A stretch of DNA of 64,000 nucleotides, taken from the NCBI GenBank assembly GCA_030149815.1, contig JASLHI010000007.1, positions 1-64,000 of the forward strand, given 5' to 3'. Under the pieces are notes generated by a model, which saw only the letters and a list, made by a program, of their open reading frames with translations, did not search any database and was not told where the DNA came from. The position numbers and the translations under genes were made by a program. Shown here piece after piece: positions 26,647 through 35,563 of this stretch (position 1 is the stretch's first letter; each line of letters opens with the position of its first letter). Source of the stretch: Aquirhabdus sp. (lineage in GTDB: Bacteria > Pseudomonadota > Gammaproteobacteria > Pseudomonadales > Moraxellaceae).

Positions 26647-26928
26647 TTATCCAGCCAGCATTTTGTCCAGTTCACCGTGTTGTTCTAAGGCATAGAGTTG
26701 GTCGAAACCACCAACAAATACGTCTTTGATAAAAATCTGTGGCACAGTGCGTTGTTTAGTGCGCTGCATCAACTCGACACGTGTCTCTGCGGGTTCTTGA
26801 CTGAGGTCAATCTCATGATAAGCAACACCTTTACGCGTCAACAATTGCTTGGCACGCACACAGTATGGGCACACAGGCGTACTGTAAATTGTGACCAAGG
26901 CATTATTTGTTTCAACTGCTGCATTCAT
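26647..26928 (-). CDS. grxC: Glutaredoxin 3
   Basis: Small thiol-disulfide oxidoreductase using glutathione. About 93 residues with the active site CPYC (in STPVCPYCVRAKQLL), the cis-proline loop RTVPQIFI and the GSH-binding GGFDQLYALE. The ATG at 26928 is preceded by AAGGTGA at seven bases; an in-frame GTG at 26937 lies within that binding site and is unlikely. Sits between rhodanese and secB. Confidence 0.95.
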   Translation of the reverse strand: MNAAVETNNALVTIYSTPVCPYCVRAKQLLTRKGVAYHEIDLSQEPAETRVELMQRTKQRTVPQIFIKDVFVGGFDQLYALEQHGELDKMLAG

Positions 26929-26988
26929 GAGATTCACCTTTTTACGTCTTAACTTTTTACATCGTTGTAGATTCGGTCGGCTTGGGGG

Positions 26989-27402
26989 TTAAGCGCGTTT
27001 TGACTTAATCAACGGTAGGTTTTGACCTTGCCAACCCAAAATACCGCCTTCAAGGCGATACAGATTTGGTCCACCTATCTGCTGTACAGCACTTCCTGAG
27101 GTTTGACCCATCTTACACACCATCACAACTGGCTCTTTGATTTCACGTAATTCTTCAAGATGATTCTTGAGGCTGCTCAGTGGAATATTACGACTCCCAC
27201 TGATATGTCCTTCACGAAACTCTTTTGCATCGCGCAAATCGATAATTACCGCTTTTTCACGATTGACGAAACCGCCCAATGCTTGTGGTGAAATTTTACG
27301 ACCACTGCGTTGATTTTCTAGAATAAAGAAAAGAACCGCTAGTGCACCGAAAATGCCAAACAAAATCGGATGGTGCTGCATGAATTCAAGAAAACGTTCC
27401 AA
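26989..27402 (-). CDS. Membrane-anchored rhodanese-like protein
   Basis: A sulfurtransferase-fold protein of about 137 residues, equivalent in position to E. coli YibN. One N-terminal membrane helix (HHPILFGIFGALAVLFFIL) is followed by a rhodanese domain: AVIIDLRDAKEFREGHISGSRNIP and the active-site loop VVMVCKMGQTSG with the catalytic Cys. I infer a TTG start at 27402 (MERFLEFMQHHP...) because GAAGG lies eight bases upstream and the residues before it are not typical. It heads the group with grxC and secB, all on the minus strand with short gaps. Confidence 0.85.
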   Translation of the reverse strand: MERFLEFMQHHPILFGIFGALAVLFFILENQRSGRKISPQALGGFVNREKAVIIDLRDAKEFREGHISGSRNIPLSSLKNHLEELREIKEPVVMVCKMGQTSGSAVQQIGGPNLYRLEGGILGWQGQNLPLIKSKRA

Positions 27403-27555
27403 AACAATCACCTTCAACAATAAAAAACTAAAAACAAATTTCGCATGCACTTCAACAGGCAAAATCAAATTAAGATTGCATATCGAAAAACAGTCATCTA
27501 TTCATAATGACGCTTATCGGATTTTTCAAGCCATATCACGCATGATATTTTAAAT

Positions 27556-28593
27556 TTATGACGTTTTATCAGCTTCGCGTGCTTCATCTTCCAAACGATT
27601 CAAACTTACCAAACGACGCGGCAAGACTTTGCCTTCTGCTGCCGCTGCACCGAGCGCACAACCCGGCTCATTCTTATGCAAACAATTGCGGAAACGACAC
27701 ATCCCGTAATACGGATACATTTCAATAAAACCATTACGTATTGCATCAACAGTCAGATGCCAAACCCCAAACTCACGAATTCCCGGAGAATCAATCAGCG
27801 CCCCACCATCGGGTAAAGGCAATAATGTTGTCGTAGTTGTGGTGTGCTGTCCAAGCGCAGAGTTCTCAGAAATGATATTCACTTTTAAGTTTGCATCAGG
27901 AATTAACGCATTGATTAAAGAGCTTTTTCCAACGCCAGACTGCCCCACAAAAACCACGGTCTTATCCGCCATCTTGGCGATCAGCTCTGACAAATCACCT
28001 TCGGTTTCAACGGTCAACGTGTCGTAGCCCAGAGCATTATATTCAGCAAGTAGCGTTTTAAGCTCATCATCTTCGGTCAACAGATCAGCCTTTCCTAGCA
28101 CCAATAATGCAGGAATATCGGCCTGTTGGCATGCAACTAAATAGCGATCAATGAGCAGTGGTGAAGGAATCGGTAATGCCGCAAAAACCACAACAATCAG
28201 ATCTACATTCGCCGCGACAGGTTTCACTTTGTGATAACGGTCAGGTCTGGTCAGCAAACTCGTGCGCGGATGTAACGCAGTAATCACACCAAGTTCAGTA
28301 TTTTCATCAACTTGAAAACGAACTCGATCCCCTGTCACTAATACAGGCAAATTGGTTCGCGCATGACAGCGCCAAATGCTTTTTTTGGTTGGATCCGTTT
28401 CTTTTGCTAATGCTGTCGCAGTTGATTCAGACTCATCATCTATTTGTTGTACCAACAATTGGCGACCATAGTGGACAATGATCAGCCCTTCCCGTAGCTC
28501 GCCAGAGTCTTCTTCATCAATCCGCCGAGTTTGTTGCGCCTCAATACGGCGCGTTTGCTGATTGGTCAGACGGCGCTTACGGATAAGTGCCAT
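27556..28593 (-). CDS. rsgA: Small ribosomal subunit biogenesis GTPase RsgA
   Basis: Circularly permuted GTPase acting late in 30S assembly. Domain order: basic N terminus (MALIRKRRLTNQQTRR), OB fold (about 40-115), then the permuted G domain with G4 (LGKADL), G1 GQSGVGKSSLIN, G3 DSPGIREF, and the C-terminal zinc finger (CRFRNCLHKNEPGCALG). 345 residues, normal length. Divergent from orn, the arrangement also known in E. coli. Confidence 0.95.
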   Translation of the reverse strand: MALIRKRRLTNQQTRRIEAQQTRRIDEEDSGELREGLIIVHYGRQLLVQQIDDESESTATALAKETDPTKKSIWRCHARTNLPVLVTGDRVRFQVDENTELGVITALHPRTSLLTRPDRYHKVKPVAANVDLIVVVFAALPIPSPLLIDRYLVACQQADIPALLVLGKADLLTEDDELKTLLAEYNALGYDTLTVETEGDLSELIAKMADKTVVFVGQSGVGKSSLINALIPDANLKVNIISENSALGQHTTTTTTLLPLPDGGALIDSPGIREFGVWHLTVDAIRNGFIEMYPYYGMCRFRNCLHKNEPGCALGAAAAEGKVLPRRLVSLNRLEDEAREADKTS

Positions 28594-28721
28594 TAGCGAC
28601 CTATAACTACAGTCAGAGAATACAAATGATGAATTAAAACACAGCGCATGAAACGATCCAGTCCAATCTTGTTGAGAATATTGCTAGTATAAGCACTTTC
28701 ATGCAAAACATAGAGATTTTA

Positions 28722-29297
28722 ATGGCAACCGCAGCGAATAACGATAATGCAAATAAAGCCAACCAGCGCTTAATTTGGATTGATCTGGAAATGACAGGTC
28801 TCGACACCGACAATGATCAGATCATTGAGATTGCGACGATTGTTACCGATGAGCATTTGAATATTTTAGCGGAAGGTCCAATGCTTGCGGTGCATCAGTC
28901 AGACATCATTTTAAATGCAATGGATGAATGGAATACGCGTCAGCATGGCCAATCAGGATTGACTGAGCGTGTGCGTCGCAGTACCAAGAGTGCGCGTGAT
29001 GTAGAATTAGAGACTTTAGAGTTCCTCAAAAAATGGGTTGAGCCAAAAAAGTCGCCAATGTGCGGCAACTCCATCTGCCAAGATCGCCGCTTTATGCATC
29101 GTCTGATGCCTGAGCTTGAACAGTTTTTTCACTATCGCAATTTAGACGTGTCGTCTGTGAAAGAGTTGGCGCGTCGCTGGCGTCCTGAACTGATGGCAGG
29201 TCTGAAGAAGAATTCGAGTCATCTCGCGCTGGATGATATTCGCGATTCGATTAGTGAATTGAAATATTATCGCGAGTATTTTTTCCGCACGAATTGA
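28722..29297 (+). CDS. orn: Oligoribonuclease
   Basis: Essential 3'-5' exoribonuclease that degrades 2-5 nt RNA fragments and pGpG, and so completes c-di-GMP turnover. DEDDh motifs are visible: IDLEMTGLDT (Exo I), GNSICQDRRFMHR (Exo II), and HLALDDIRDSISEL (Exo III). I use the ATG at 28722 (MATAANND...), which has AGAGA in front, rather than the ATG seven codons earlier. About 191 residues. A strong terminator follows. Confidence 0.95.
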   Translation: MATAANNDNANKANQRLIWIDLEMTGLDTDNDQIIEIATIVTDEHLNILAEGPMLAVHQSDIILNAMDEWNTRQHGQSGLTERVRRSTKSARDVELETLEFLKKWVEPKKSPMCGNSICQDRRFMHRLMPELEQFFHYRNLDVSSVKELARRWRPELMAGLKKNSSHLALDDIRDSISELKYYREYFFRTN

Positions 29298-29312
29298 TCT
29301 TTAATGAGAAGT

Positions 29313-29339
29313 AGGCTGGGTTTTGAACCCAGCTTTTTT
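29313..29339 (+). terminator. Rho-independent terminator after orn
   Basis: Stem GCTGGGTT (29315-29322) / AACCCAGC (29326-29333) with a 3-base loop, followed by T6. Confidence 0.9.
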
Positions 29340-29413
29340 CGGGACTTTGGAAATATGCTGCGACAAACCAGTAGTCTATACTGTTAACTTATAAAATAAA
29401 AAATGGATTTAAG

Positions 29414-30133
29414 ATGCTCTATATAAATATTATTCCTGCAGTGCTTACGAGTTTACTAATTCCTTTTTTATTTAAACTCTTAGATGTTCATATTAATCGT
29501 AGTTCTAGATTAAATGAACGATTAAAAGCAACTCAGCTTTACTATGAATTAAAATCTAAACAAACAAATTTTATTGAACTACAAAGAGCGGCTCAAGCGA
29601 TGGTGAGCAATCAAAACGCGACGGTCAGTTTAGTAGATACATTTGTAGAACTTTGTCACCTAGATAATGATTGTCGTCAGCTCAATCAAGACATCGACAT
29701 TATCGTTAGTGCGGAAAAATATTTAATTTTTGATGCCTTACGAGAGCTAAAGGATCGCATTGTTTTCATTGAGGAACTATCATCCAAATCGAAGCGGTCA
29801 ATATTTAAACTTAAAAAGAATACCTACTATGTTATATGTGTAGTTATTGGATGCATTCCATTTGCGTACTTAGAAAGGACAATAGATGCAATAGTAAACA
29901 AACATTCTTGGGTTGATTTTTATTTTGGCTACCAAGCCAACTCACTTTTACTTTGTTTCTATTCATTATTCTTGTTAATAACTAGCTTTATTTTTGCTAT
30001 TCGCCATATAAATGATGTTTTCAATCTAAACGATGCTGAAAAACTACTGAAAAGAATTCAAGAAAAACTTACATCCTCAGACCTCGAAAAACAAGTTTCA
30101 AAGCCTGAAGAAACGCAAGTGATTGCATCTTAA
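29414..30133 (+). CDS. Hypothetical membrane protein with helical cytoplasmic domain
   Basis: A 239-residue protein I do not recognise. One membrane segment at the N terminus (about 4-22), a mostly helical charged stretch (about 28-130, with LYYELKSKQTNFIELQRAAQAM), then two membrane segments (about 138-156 and 175-197) and a charged C-terminal tail that could form a coiled coil (LLKRIQEKLTSSDLEKQ). AT-rich compared with orn. It lies alone after the orn terminator and converges on a hydrolase gene with only six bases between stop codons. No function is proposed. Confidence 0.6.
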   Translation: MLYINIIPAVLTSLLIPFLFKLLDVHINRSSRLNERLKATQLYYELKSKQTNFIELQRAAQAMVSNQNATVSLVDTFVELCHLDNDCRQLNQDIDIIVSAEKYLIFDALRELKDRIVFIEELSSKSKRSIFKLKKNTYYVICVVIGCIPFAYLERTIDAIVNKHSWVDFYFGYQANSLLLCFYSLFLLITSFIFAIRHINDVFNLNDAEKLLKRIQEKLTSSDLEKQVSKPEETQVIAS

Positions 30134-30139
30134 AGCAAT

Positions 30140-30931
30140 TTAAGAAGCCAACCACACCGCAACTTGTTGATTAAACTGCTCAGCGGCTTCCACCTGTACC
30201 CAATGCCCCGAATTATAAGCAACGACTTGATTCTGAGGCTGCGCTGCTAATCCATCTGCCCATTTTTTGGAATGGAACATAAATGGTTTCCTCAATGCAT
30301 AAGCAAAGAACATCGGACATTCTGGTTTGATATTTACCGCTTTTTTATAAGAACCATAAGCACCAAACCATTGAATATAGTAGGGATAGCCCATATCCGC
30401 ACCAATAAGTTGTAGATCAGCATGAGTACCTAAAAGCTTTGCCGTTGCTTGAGCAATTTTAGTCCCTGTCGCACCATCTAACTTCCATGCACTCGCCAAA
30501 GTCATTTGATAAGTAAATACCATCGCTTTAGCTTTCACGGAAAGCGACTTTGCAAATGCCTTAGACGTCGCATCACCAATATCAATACCAACAATCTTCG
30601 CCACACGGTTTGGATATTGCATATAGTACTGATAACCAAAGAAACAGCCCCAATCATGCAGCATCAGATTCACTTTTTGATCTGGACTCACGTAATCAAT
30701 TATCTCGCGTAAGATTTCAGTCGTCTCAGCTAGTGAATATGCTTTACGTGGTTTAGTTACATCAAAACCTGGGAAAGTAAAATAAACGCAGCGATAATTC
30801 TTCTTAAAAAAAGCAACTTGCTTTGACCAGATGCGGTACGTATCAGGCCAACCATGAACCATCACAATGGTTTCAGATCCTTCACCTTCAACAAATACTT
30901 CAATGCCCGCAATATTGTATTGTTCTTTCAT
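30140..30931 (-). CDS. Alpha/beta hydrolase with Asp nucleophile (epoxide hydrolase/dehalogenase-like)
   Basis: A 263-residue alpha/beta hydrolase. HGWPDTYRIW holds the oxyanion-hole HGxP motif, and the nucleophile elbow reads LMLHDWGCFFGY, with Asp in place of Ser, as in epoxide hydrolases and haloalkane dehalogenases. The catalytic His is in YNSGHWVQVE. Substrate cannot be told. I use the ATG at 30931 (MKEQYNIAGIEVFVEGEG); other in-frame starts lie within 30 bases upstream. Probably cytoplasmic; no signal peptide. Confidence 0.8.
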   Translation of the reverse strand: MKEQYNIAGIEVFVEGEGSETIVMVHGWPDTYRIWSKQVAFFKKNYRCVYFTFPGFDVTKPRKAYSLAETTEILREIIDYVSPDQKVNLMLHDWGCFFGYQYYMQYPNRVAKIVGIDIGDATSKAFAKSLSVKAKAMVFTYQMTLASAWKLDGATGTKIAQATAKLLGTHADLQLIGADMGYPYYIQWFGAYGSYKKAVNIKPECPMFFAYALRKPFMFHSKKWADGLAAQPQNQVVAYNSGHWVQVEAAEQFNQQVAVWLAS

Positions 30932-31059
30932 TCTCATCATCTCAACTATTGTTCGAATCAAACATCCTGAAATTCGAGCCTAGTTAAGCACTTTTTAGTT
31001 CAACAATGGTTGACGTTTATTAACCTCGTCAGTCAGTTTTTAATGACACTATCTAAGTT

Positions 31060-31135
31060 CACTGAGCGGAGTCGAAGTGAACATCTACAATGCTATCCGT
31101 TCTGAGAGCGCACATTTCGACAAGCTCAATGAGCT
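31060..31135. repeat. Interspersed inverted-repeat element, copy 1
   Basis: Left arm CACTGAGCGGAGTCGAAGTG (31060-31079) and right arm CATTTCGACAAGCTCAATGAG (31115-31135 region) are imperfect inverted copies of one unit. The same unit recurs at 47181-47244. It lies in the 257-base gap between metG and the hydrolase. It looks like a REP-type intergenic repeat; no terminator T-run is attached. Confidence 0.6.
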
Positions 31136-31160
31136 AGTGCGTGTTCAATATTTTCAAAAT

Positions 31161-31197
31161 AAAAAAAGGCTGATTTTTTAAGATCAGCCTCTTTTTT
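31161..31197 (-). terminator. Rho-independent terminator after metG
   Basis: Stem AGGCTGAT / ATCAGCCT with a TTTTTAAG loop and A7 on the left, which reads as a T-run on the minus strand. Located 22 bases past the metG stop; T-run on the right could also serve the plus strand. Confidence 0.88.
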
Positions 31198-31218
31198 ATC
31201 ATTGTTAATCTCGTAGGA

Positions 31219-33306
31219 TTAACTCACACGATCGCCCGCTTTCGCGCCACTATCAGGTGACAATAGGAAAATTCCGTCATCATTACCCGCCGCCAAAACC
31301 ATACCGTTGGACATGCCAAAGCGCATTTTGCGCGGTGCAAGGTTCGCCACCACAATCGTCAGACGATTGATCAAAGCTTCAGGTGCATACGCACCACGAA
31401 TGCCGCTAAACACAGTACGCGGCTCAGCATCTCCCGCATCTAAGGTCAGTTGCAGAAGTTTATCCGAACCTTCAACGGTTTCGGCATTGAGAATCTTAGC
31501 AACGCGCAATTCAACTTTCAGGAAGTCTTCGATGCCAATCACACCGCCAGCGGCTTCAGGTGCAGGCGCTTTTGTGGTTGATTTCTTGGATTCGGTTTTC
31601 TTTGCGGCAACTGGCGCAGCAGCAGGAGCACCCAAAGTTTCTTTCGACGCATCAACCATTGCTTCGACTTTGTCTTTCTCAACGCGCTGCATGAGTGGCT
31701 GGAATGTTTCAATACGATGGTCAAGCATGATGTCGAAACGACTATCCCAATCCATTGACTTCAAGTTCAAGAACGACTGAACTTGTGACGCCATGATTGG
31801 TAGAATTGGTGACAAATAAATCATGAGTTGACGGAACAGATTCAAACCTGTTGAGCAGACAGCATGAACTTCGTGCTCCATGCCTTCTTGCTTGGCGAGT
31901 GCCCACGGTTTTTTCTCATCAATGTACTGATTCGCGCGATCCGCCAGCGCCATGATGTCGCGAATGGCACGACTAAACTCACGTTGTTCATACGCTTGAC
32001 CAATCGCTGTGCCCGCTTCGATAAAGTCTTTCAGTAATTGCGGTTCGCTCGATGTTGGCGATAATTTGCCATCAAATTTCTTACTAATAAATCCTGCACA
32101 GCGGCTGGCAATATTGACCACTTTACCAACCAAATCACTATTTACCTTCAACGTAAAATCTTCGAGATTCAGGTCGATATCTTCAACGGTATCGGACAAC
32201 TTGCTGGCAAAGTAATAACGCAGATATTCAGGGTTCAAATGCTCTAAGTACGTTTCTGCTTTAATAAACGTACCGCGCGACTTGCTCATTTTTTCTTTAT
32301 TAACCGTCAAGAAACCATTGGCAAAAATCGCGGTTGGCGTGCGATAACCAGCACCTTCAAGCATCGCTGGCCAGAACAAAGAGTGGAAATAAACGATGTC
32401 TTTACCGATAAAATGATACAGCTCAGTTGTGCTGTCTTTGGCAAAGTATTCATCAAAGTTCAGGTCGTGACGCTTACCGCACAAGTGTTCAAAACTCGCC
32501 ATATAGCCGATTGGCGCATCCACCCACACGTAGAAGTATTTATTCGGCGCATCGGGAATTTCAAAGCCGAAATACGGCGCATCACGCGAAATATCCCAAT
32601 CCGTTAAACCAGACTCGAACCATTCGCCGAGCTTATTGCTGATACTGCTTTGCAAGCGCCCTTCACCACGTGTCCATTCTTGTAGAAAGTCCGCGAAATG
32701 TGGCAATTGGAAAAAGTAATGTTCTGATTCTTTTTCTACAGGTGCTGCACCGCTCAGTGTTGAGAATGGATTTTTCAGTTCGGTCGCGTTGTAAGTGCTA
32801 CCGCAGACTTCGCACGAATCACCGTATTGATCTTTTGCGCCGCATTTTGGGCATTCACCTTTAATGAAACGATCTGCAAGGAACAGACCTTTTTCTGGGT
32901 CGAATAACTGACGAACAGGACGTGAAGTAATATGACCAGCCTCACGATTGGCGAGGTAAATTTCACGCGAACGCTTGCGATTTTCTTCGCTATGCGTAGA
33001 GTGATATTGATCAAAACCGACATAAAAACCCGCAAAATCGCGTTCGTGTTCGCGCTGAACTTGAGCGATTTGCTGTTCGGGTGTCACGCCGTTGGCTTCA
33101 GCTTTCAGCATGATCGCCGTGCCGTGCGCGTCATCACCGCAGACATACGTCACTTGATGTCCTTGCGACCGCATCGCACGCACCCAAATATCCGTTTGGA
33201 TATAGCCGACCAAATGTCCTAAATGAATTGGACCATTTGCATATGGCAATGCACTGGTGACGAGAATTTTGCGATCTGACTTAGACTCAGGCTGGGACTT
33301 TGACAC
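31219..33306 (-). CDS. metG: Methionine--tRNA ligase
   Basis: Class I aminoacyl-tRNA synthetase charging initiator and elongator tRNA-Met. Motifs: HIGH as HLGH in NGPIHLGHLVGYI, the four-Cys zinc knuckle CPKCGAKDQYGDSCEVCG, KMSKS in NKEKMSKSRG, and a C-terminal tRNA-binding (EMAP-like) domain of about 105 residues after an Ala/Pro/Lys linker (AAAPVAAKKTESKKSTTKAP). 695 residues. The start appears to be GTG at 33306 (VSKSQPESKSDRK...); the nearby ATG is out of frame. The ten residues before RKILVTSALPYANG are poorly conserved. Confidence 0.96.
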   Translation of the reverse strand: MSKSQPESKSDRKILVTSALPYANGPIHLGHLVGYIQTDIWVRAMRSQGHQVTYVCGDDAHGTAIMLKAEANGVTPEQQIAQVQREHERDFAGFYVGFDQYHSTHSEENRKRSREIYLANREAGHITSRPVRQLFDPEKGLFLADRFIKGECPKCGAKDQYGDSCEVCGSTYNATELKNPFSTLSGAAPVEKESEHYFFQLPHFADFLQEWTRGEGRLQSSISNKLGEWFESGLTDWDISRDAPYFGFEIPDAPNKYFYVWVDAPIGYMASFEHLCGKRHDLNFDEYFAKDSTTELYHFIGKDIVYFHSLFWPAMLEGAGYRTPTAIFANGFLTVNKEKMSKSRGTFIKAETYLEHLNPEYLRYYFASKLSDTVEDIDLNLEDFTLKVNSDLVGKVVNIASRCAGFISKKFDGKLSPTSSEPQLLKDFIEAGTAIGQAYEQREFSRAIRDIMALADRANQYIDEKKPWALAKQEGMEHEVHAVCSTGLNLFRQLMIYLSPILPIMASQVQSFLNLKSMDWDSRFDIMLDHRIETFQPLMQRVEKDKVEAMVDASKETLGAPAAAPVAAKKTESKKSTTKAPAPEAAGGVIGIEDFLKVELRVAKILNAETVEGSDKLLQLTLDAGDAEPRTVFSGIRGAYAPEALINRLTIVVANLAPRKMRFGMSNGMVLAAGNDDGIFLLSPDSGAKAGDRVS

Positions 33307-33457
33307 TTAAACTTACTCATATTTATTACCAATATGCGTAATATAGCAAAACTAAGCTTTAATCGCCTGTGCTATTGCGGCTGGAAGTTGATAAAATTAG
33401 TGCCATTCAAAAAAGTCATCGCCCAATTCTATTTATAGTGCGCCTCAGGAAATCTCC

Positions 33458-34717
33458 ATGCTCGACAAAATCAAAAACCTTTTTGCCCAAACACCTGATG
33501 GCAACACGCCAACGCAAAAAGCAGATGTAACCCCTGAGTCAGTGGTGGTTGAGCCAACGGATGCGCTGGTTCATGAGGTATTAGTCGCGACATTATTTGA
33601 AGGGTTAACACAGACCATCGCATCGGCGACCACCAAAATCGAGCTGGATGACCGAATCCTCAATTTAAATATTAAACTCCCCATCGACTTCAAAGGCGAA
33701 CCTCAAGCTTTGCATGACAAATTAGCGAATGCACTGGAAGCGATTGGCGTTCAGGAAGTGAACCTTCATCTCGTCCAACAGAAAGTCTCTGGTGACGCTA
33801 AGCCAGCACAAACTGCAATTGCCCCAGAAAATAAACTACCGATCGTCACTGATGCCAGTGCGCCTGTACAAACTTCTACGCCGACGCGCCCTGTGCCACC
33901 AAAGCAAACCGAACTCAAAGCACATCCGCGTATCCGTCACATCATCGTCGTGGCATCAGGTAAAGGTGGTGTCGGTAAATCTACAACCGCCGTCAATCTC
34001 GCCCTCGCCTTGCAGAAAACTGGCGCGAAAGTCGGGATGCTCGATGCGGATATTTATGGTCCAAGTATTCCGACTATGCTTGGTATCGCAGGCAAAACAC
34101 CACTGATTGAAAATGATCAATTTGTTCCGCTCTCCGCACATGGTTTGGCGGTGTTGTCTATTGGCAATCTCACAGGTGATGACAATACGCCAATCGTCTG
34201 GCGCGGCCCAAAAGCGACTGGCGCGCTGATGCAGTTATTCGGTCAAACCAATTGGCCTGAATTGGATTACTTGGTCATCGACATGCCACCGGGTACTGGC
34301 GACATTCAACTGACACTCGCACAGCGCATTCCTGTTTCGGGCGCAGTCATCGTCACGACTCCGCAGCACATTGCGCTGTTAGATGCGCAAAAAGGCATTG
34401 AGCTGTTCAATAAAGTGAATATCCCTGTGCTGGGCGTGATTGAAAATATGGCGCTGCATGTTTGTAGCGAGTGTGGTCATATTGATGAGATTTTTGGTGC
34501 GGGTGGCGGTGAGAAATTAGGTGAACAATACCATGTTCCGCTTCTAGGTAAATTACCGCTGAATAGTTCGATTCGTATCAATGCGGATACTGGCAATCCG
34601 AGTGTTGCAGCAGGTGATGCTGTATCTGTGTTGTACGAACAAATTGCGCTGAATGTGGTTAAAGAAGTTGGGAAATTACAGGAAGTACATCCGAGGGATG
34701 AAAAGCGGATTTTTTGA
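33458..34717 (+). CDS. apbC: Iron-sulfur cluster carrier ApbC (Mrp/NBP35 family)
   Basis: P-loop ATPase that carries and transfers Fe-S clusters. The 419 residues show an N-terminal MIP18-like domain (about 40-110), a Pro/Thr-rich linker, and the ParA-like core: deviant Walker A GKGGVGKST (about 168-176), DADIYGPSIPTMLG, VIDMPPGTGDIQLTL, and the cluster-binding CSECGH. Divergent from metG, a common pairing in this group. The last codons (RDEKRIF, stop) were copied together with the following HicB-like gene to 35563-35815. Confidence 0.93.
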   Translation: MLDKIKNLFAQTPDGNTPTQKADVTPESVVVEPTDALVHEVLVATLFEGLTQTIASATTKIELDDRILNLNIKLPIDFKGEPQALHDKLANALEAIGVQEVNLHLVQQKVSGDAKPAQTAIAPENKLPIVTDASAPVQTSTPTRPVPPKQTELKAHPRIRHIIVVASGKGGVGKSTTAVNLALALQKTGAKVGMLDADIYGPSIPTMLGIAGKTPLIENDQFVPLSAHGLAVLSIGNLTGDDNTPIVWRGPKATGALMQLFGQTNWPELDYLVIDMPPGTGDIQLTLAQRIPVSGAVIVTTPQHIALLDAQKGIELFNKVNIPVLGVIENMALHVCSECGHIDEIFGAGGGEKLGEQYHVPLLGKLPLNSSIRINADTGNPSVAAGDAVSVLYEQIALNVVKEVGKLQEVHPRDEKRIF

Positions 34718-34960
34718 TTAAAATATGAAAATAAAGAGAAAATCATGCAAAACACCATGATCATTAGCAATCATACTGCCGTTATCGTCTTCGATCCTGA
34801 ACTTGAGCTGTTTCGGGGCGAGTTTGTGCATCTGAATGGCTGCGCTGATTTCTACGCATCAAGCATTCAAGAACTTCACCTTGAAGGCGAAGTTTCACTG
34901 AATACATTTATGGATGTTTGCAAAGAACAAGGTATTGAACCATACAAGTTGATTATTTAA
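34694..34960 (+). repeat. Segmental duplication, copy A (apbC 3' end plus HicB-like gene)
   Basis: Starts AGGGATGAAAAGCGGATTTT, covering the last apbC codons and stop, then the common stretch AAATAAAGAGAAAATCATGC before the HicB-like gene. Copy B (35563-35815) matches along its length with scattered changes. The yefM-yoeB pair lies between the copies. Confidence 0.8.
34745..34960 (+). CDS. Truncated HicB-like protein (copy A)
   Basis: 71 residues: MQNTMIISNHTAVIVFDPEL, then FRGEFVHLNGCADFYASSIQEL and FMDVCKEQGIEP. This is the HicB antitoxin N-terminal fold (RNase-H-like, FDPExxxFRGEFxxLNGGADFYA pattern), but the C-terminal ribbon-helix-helix or HTH domain that full HicB proteins (about 100-150 residues) use to bind DNA is absent, and no hicA lies nearby. 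It is either a remnant or a stand-alone half-HicB. AAAGAGA precedes the ATG. It shares ancestry with the gene at 35615. Confidence 0.75.
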   Translation: MQNTMIISNHTAVIVFDPELELFRGEFVHLNGCADFYASSIQELHLEGEVSLNTFMDVCKEQGIEPYKLII

Positions 34961-34967
34961 TCAAAAC

Positions 34968-34985
34968 ATGTACAATAAAATGTAC
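34968..34985. promoter_or_regulatory. Probable YefM-YoeB operator palindrome
   Basis: TGTACA-ATAAAA-TGTACA: two hexamers, each itself a palindrome, spaced by six bases, about 40 bases upstream of yefM. TGTACA hexamer pairs are the known YefM-YoeB binding motif in E. coli. Confidence 0.7.
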
Positions 34986-35022
34986 ATACCGATGTTTAAA
35001 AATTCAATTTGGAGAGCCGCTG

Positions 35023-35274
35023 ATGGATGCCGTTACTTATACGTCTGCACGCCAAAATTTGGCAAAAACCATGGATCGTGTTTGTCACGATCATGAGCCG
35101 ATCATCATTACACGCAATAACGAACAATCTGTCGTCATGATTTCGCTCGACGACTACAACGCGATGGAAGAAACAGCCTATTTGCTGCGTAGCCCTCGTA
35201 ATGCCAAGCGTTTACTTGAGTCAATCGCGCAACTTGAATCAGGGAAAGGTCAGGAAAAAGAACTGCTCGATTAA
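35023..35274 (+). CDS. yefM: Type II antitoxin YefM (Phd/YefM family)
   Basis: An 83-residue antitoxin that binds and neutralises YoeB and represses its own promoter. N-terminal DNA-binding part MDAVTYTSARQNLAKTMDRVC, then the family's HEPIIITRNNEQSVVMISLDDYNAMEETAYLLRSP and a flexible acidic C terminus. TTGGAGAG lies upstream at good spacing. The 62-base gap before it holds the likely autoregulated promoter (TGTACAATAAAATGTACA at about 34968-34985, an inverted repeat with TGTACA arms, fits a YefM operator). Followed by yoeB after 34 bases. Confidence 0.93.
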   Translation: MDAVTYTSARQNLAKTMDRVCHDHEPIIITRNNEQSVVMISLDDYNAMEETAYLLRSPRNAKRLLESIAQLESGKGQEKELLD

Positions 35275-35308
35275 AATGTCATTAGAATAAAAATAAGGAT
35301 TCATCTCT

Positions 35309-35563
35309 TTGAAAATCATGTTTTCAGAACTTGCTTGGGACGAATATCTCTACTGGCAAAAAACCGATAAGAAAATATTAAATCGTATCAATGAACTGAT
35401 TAAAGTGATTACCAGAACGCCTTTTGAGGGCGTCGGCAAACCTGAACCACTCAAGCATAGTTTGTCTGGCTATTGGTCGAGACGAATCAATGATGAACAT
35501 CGTTTGGTGTATAAAATCGAAAATGATCAGGTGATAATTGCGCAATGTCGGTTACATTACTAA
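35309..35563 (+). CDS. yoeB: Type II toxin YoeB (ribosome-dependent mRNA endonuclease)
   Basis: An 84-residue RelE-superfamily toxin that cuts mRNA in the ribosomal A site. It matches YoeB end to end: ELAWDEYLYWQKTDKK, RTPFEGVGKPEPLKHSLSGYWSRRINDEHRLVY, closing with CRLHY. Catalytic residues are conserved: Glu in FEG, Arg in SRRI, the His-Tyr end. The start is TTG at 35309, with AGGA nine bases upstream and matching the 84-residue family length; an ATG three codons in lacks spacing. Nothing indicates inactivation, so the pair is probably functional. Confidence 0.93.
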   Translation: MKIMFSELAWDEYLYWQKTDKKILNRINELIKVITRTPFEGVGKPEPLKHSLSGYWSRRINDEHRLVYKIENDQVIIAQCRLHY

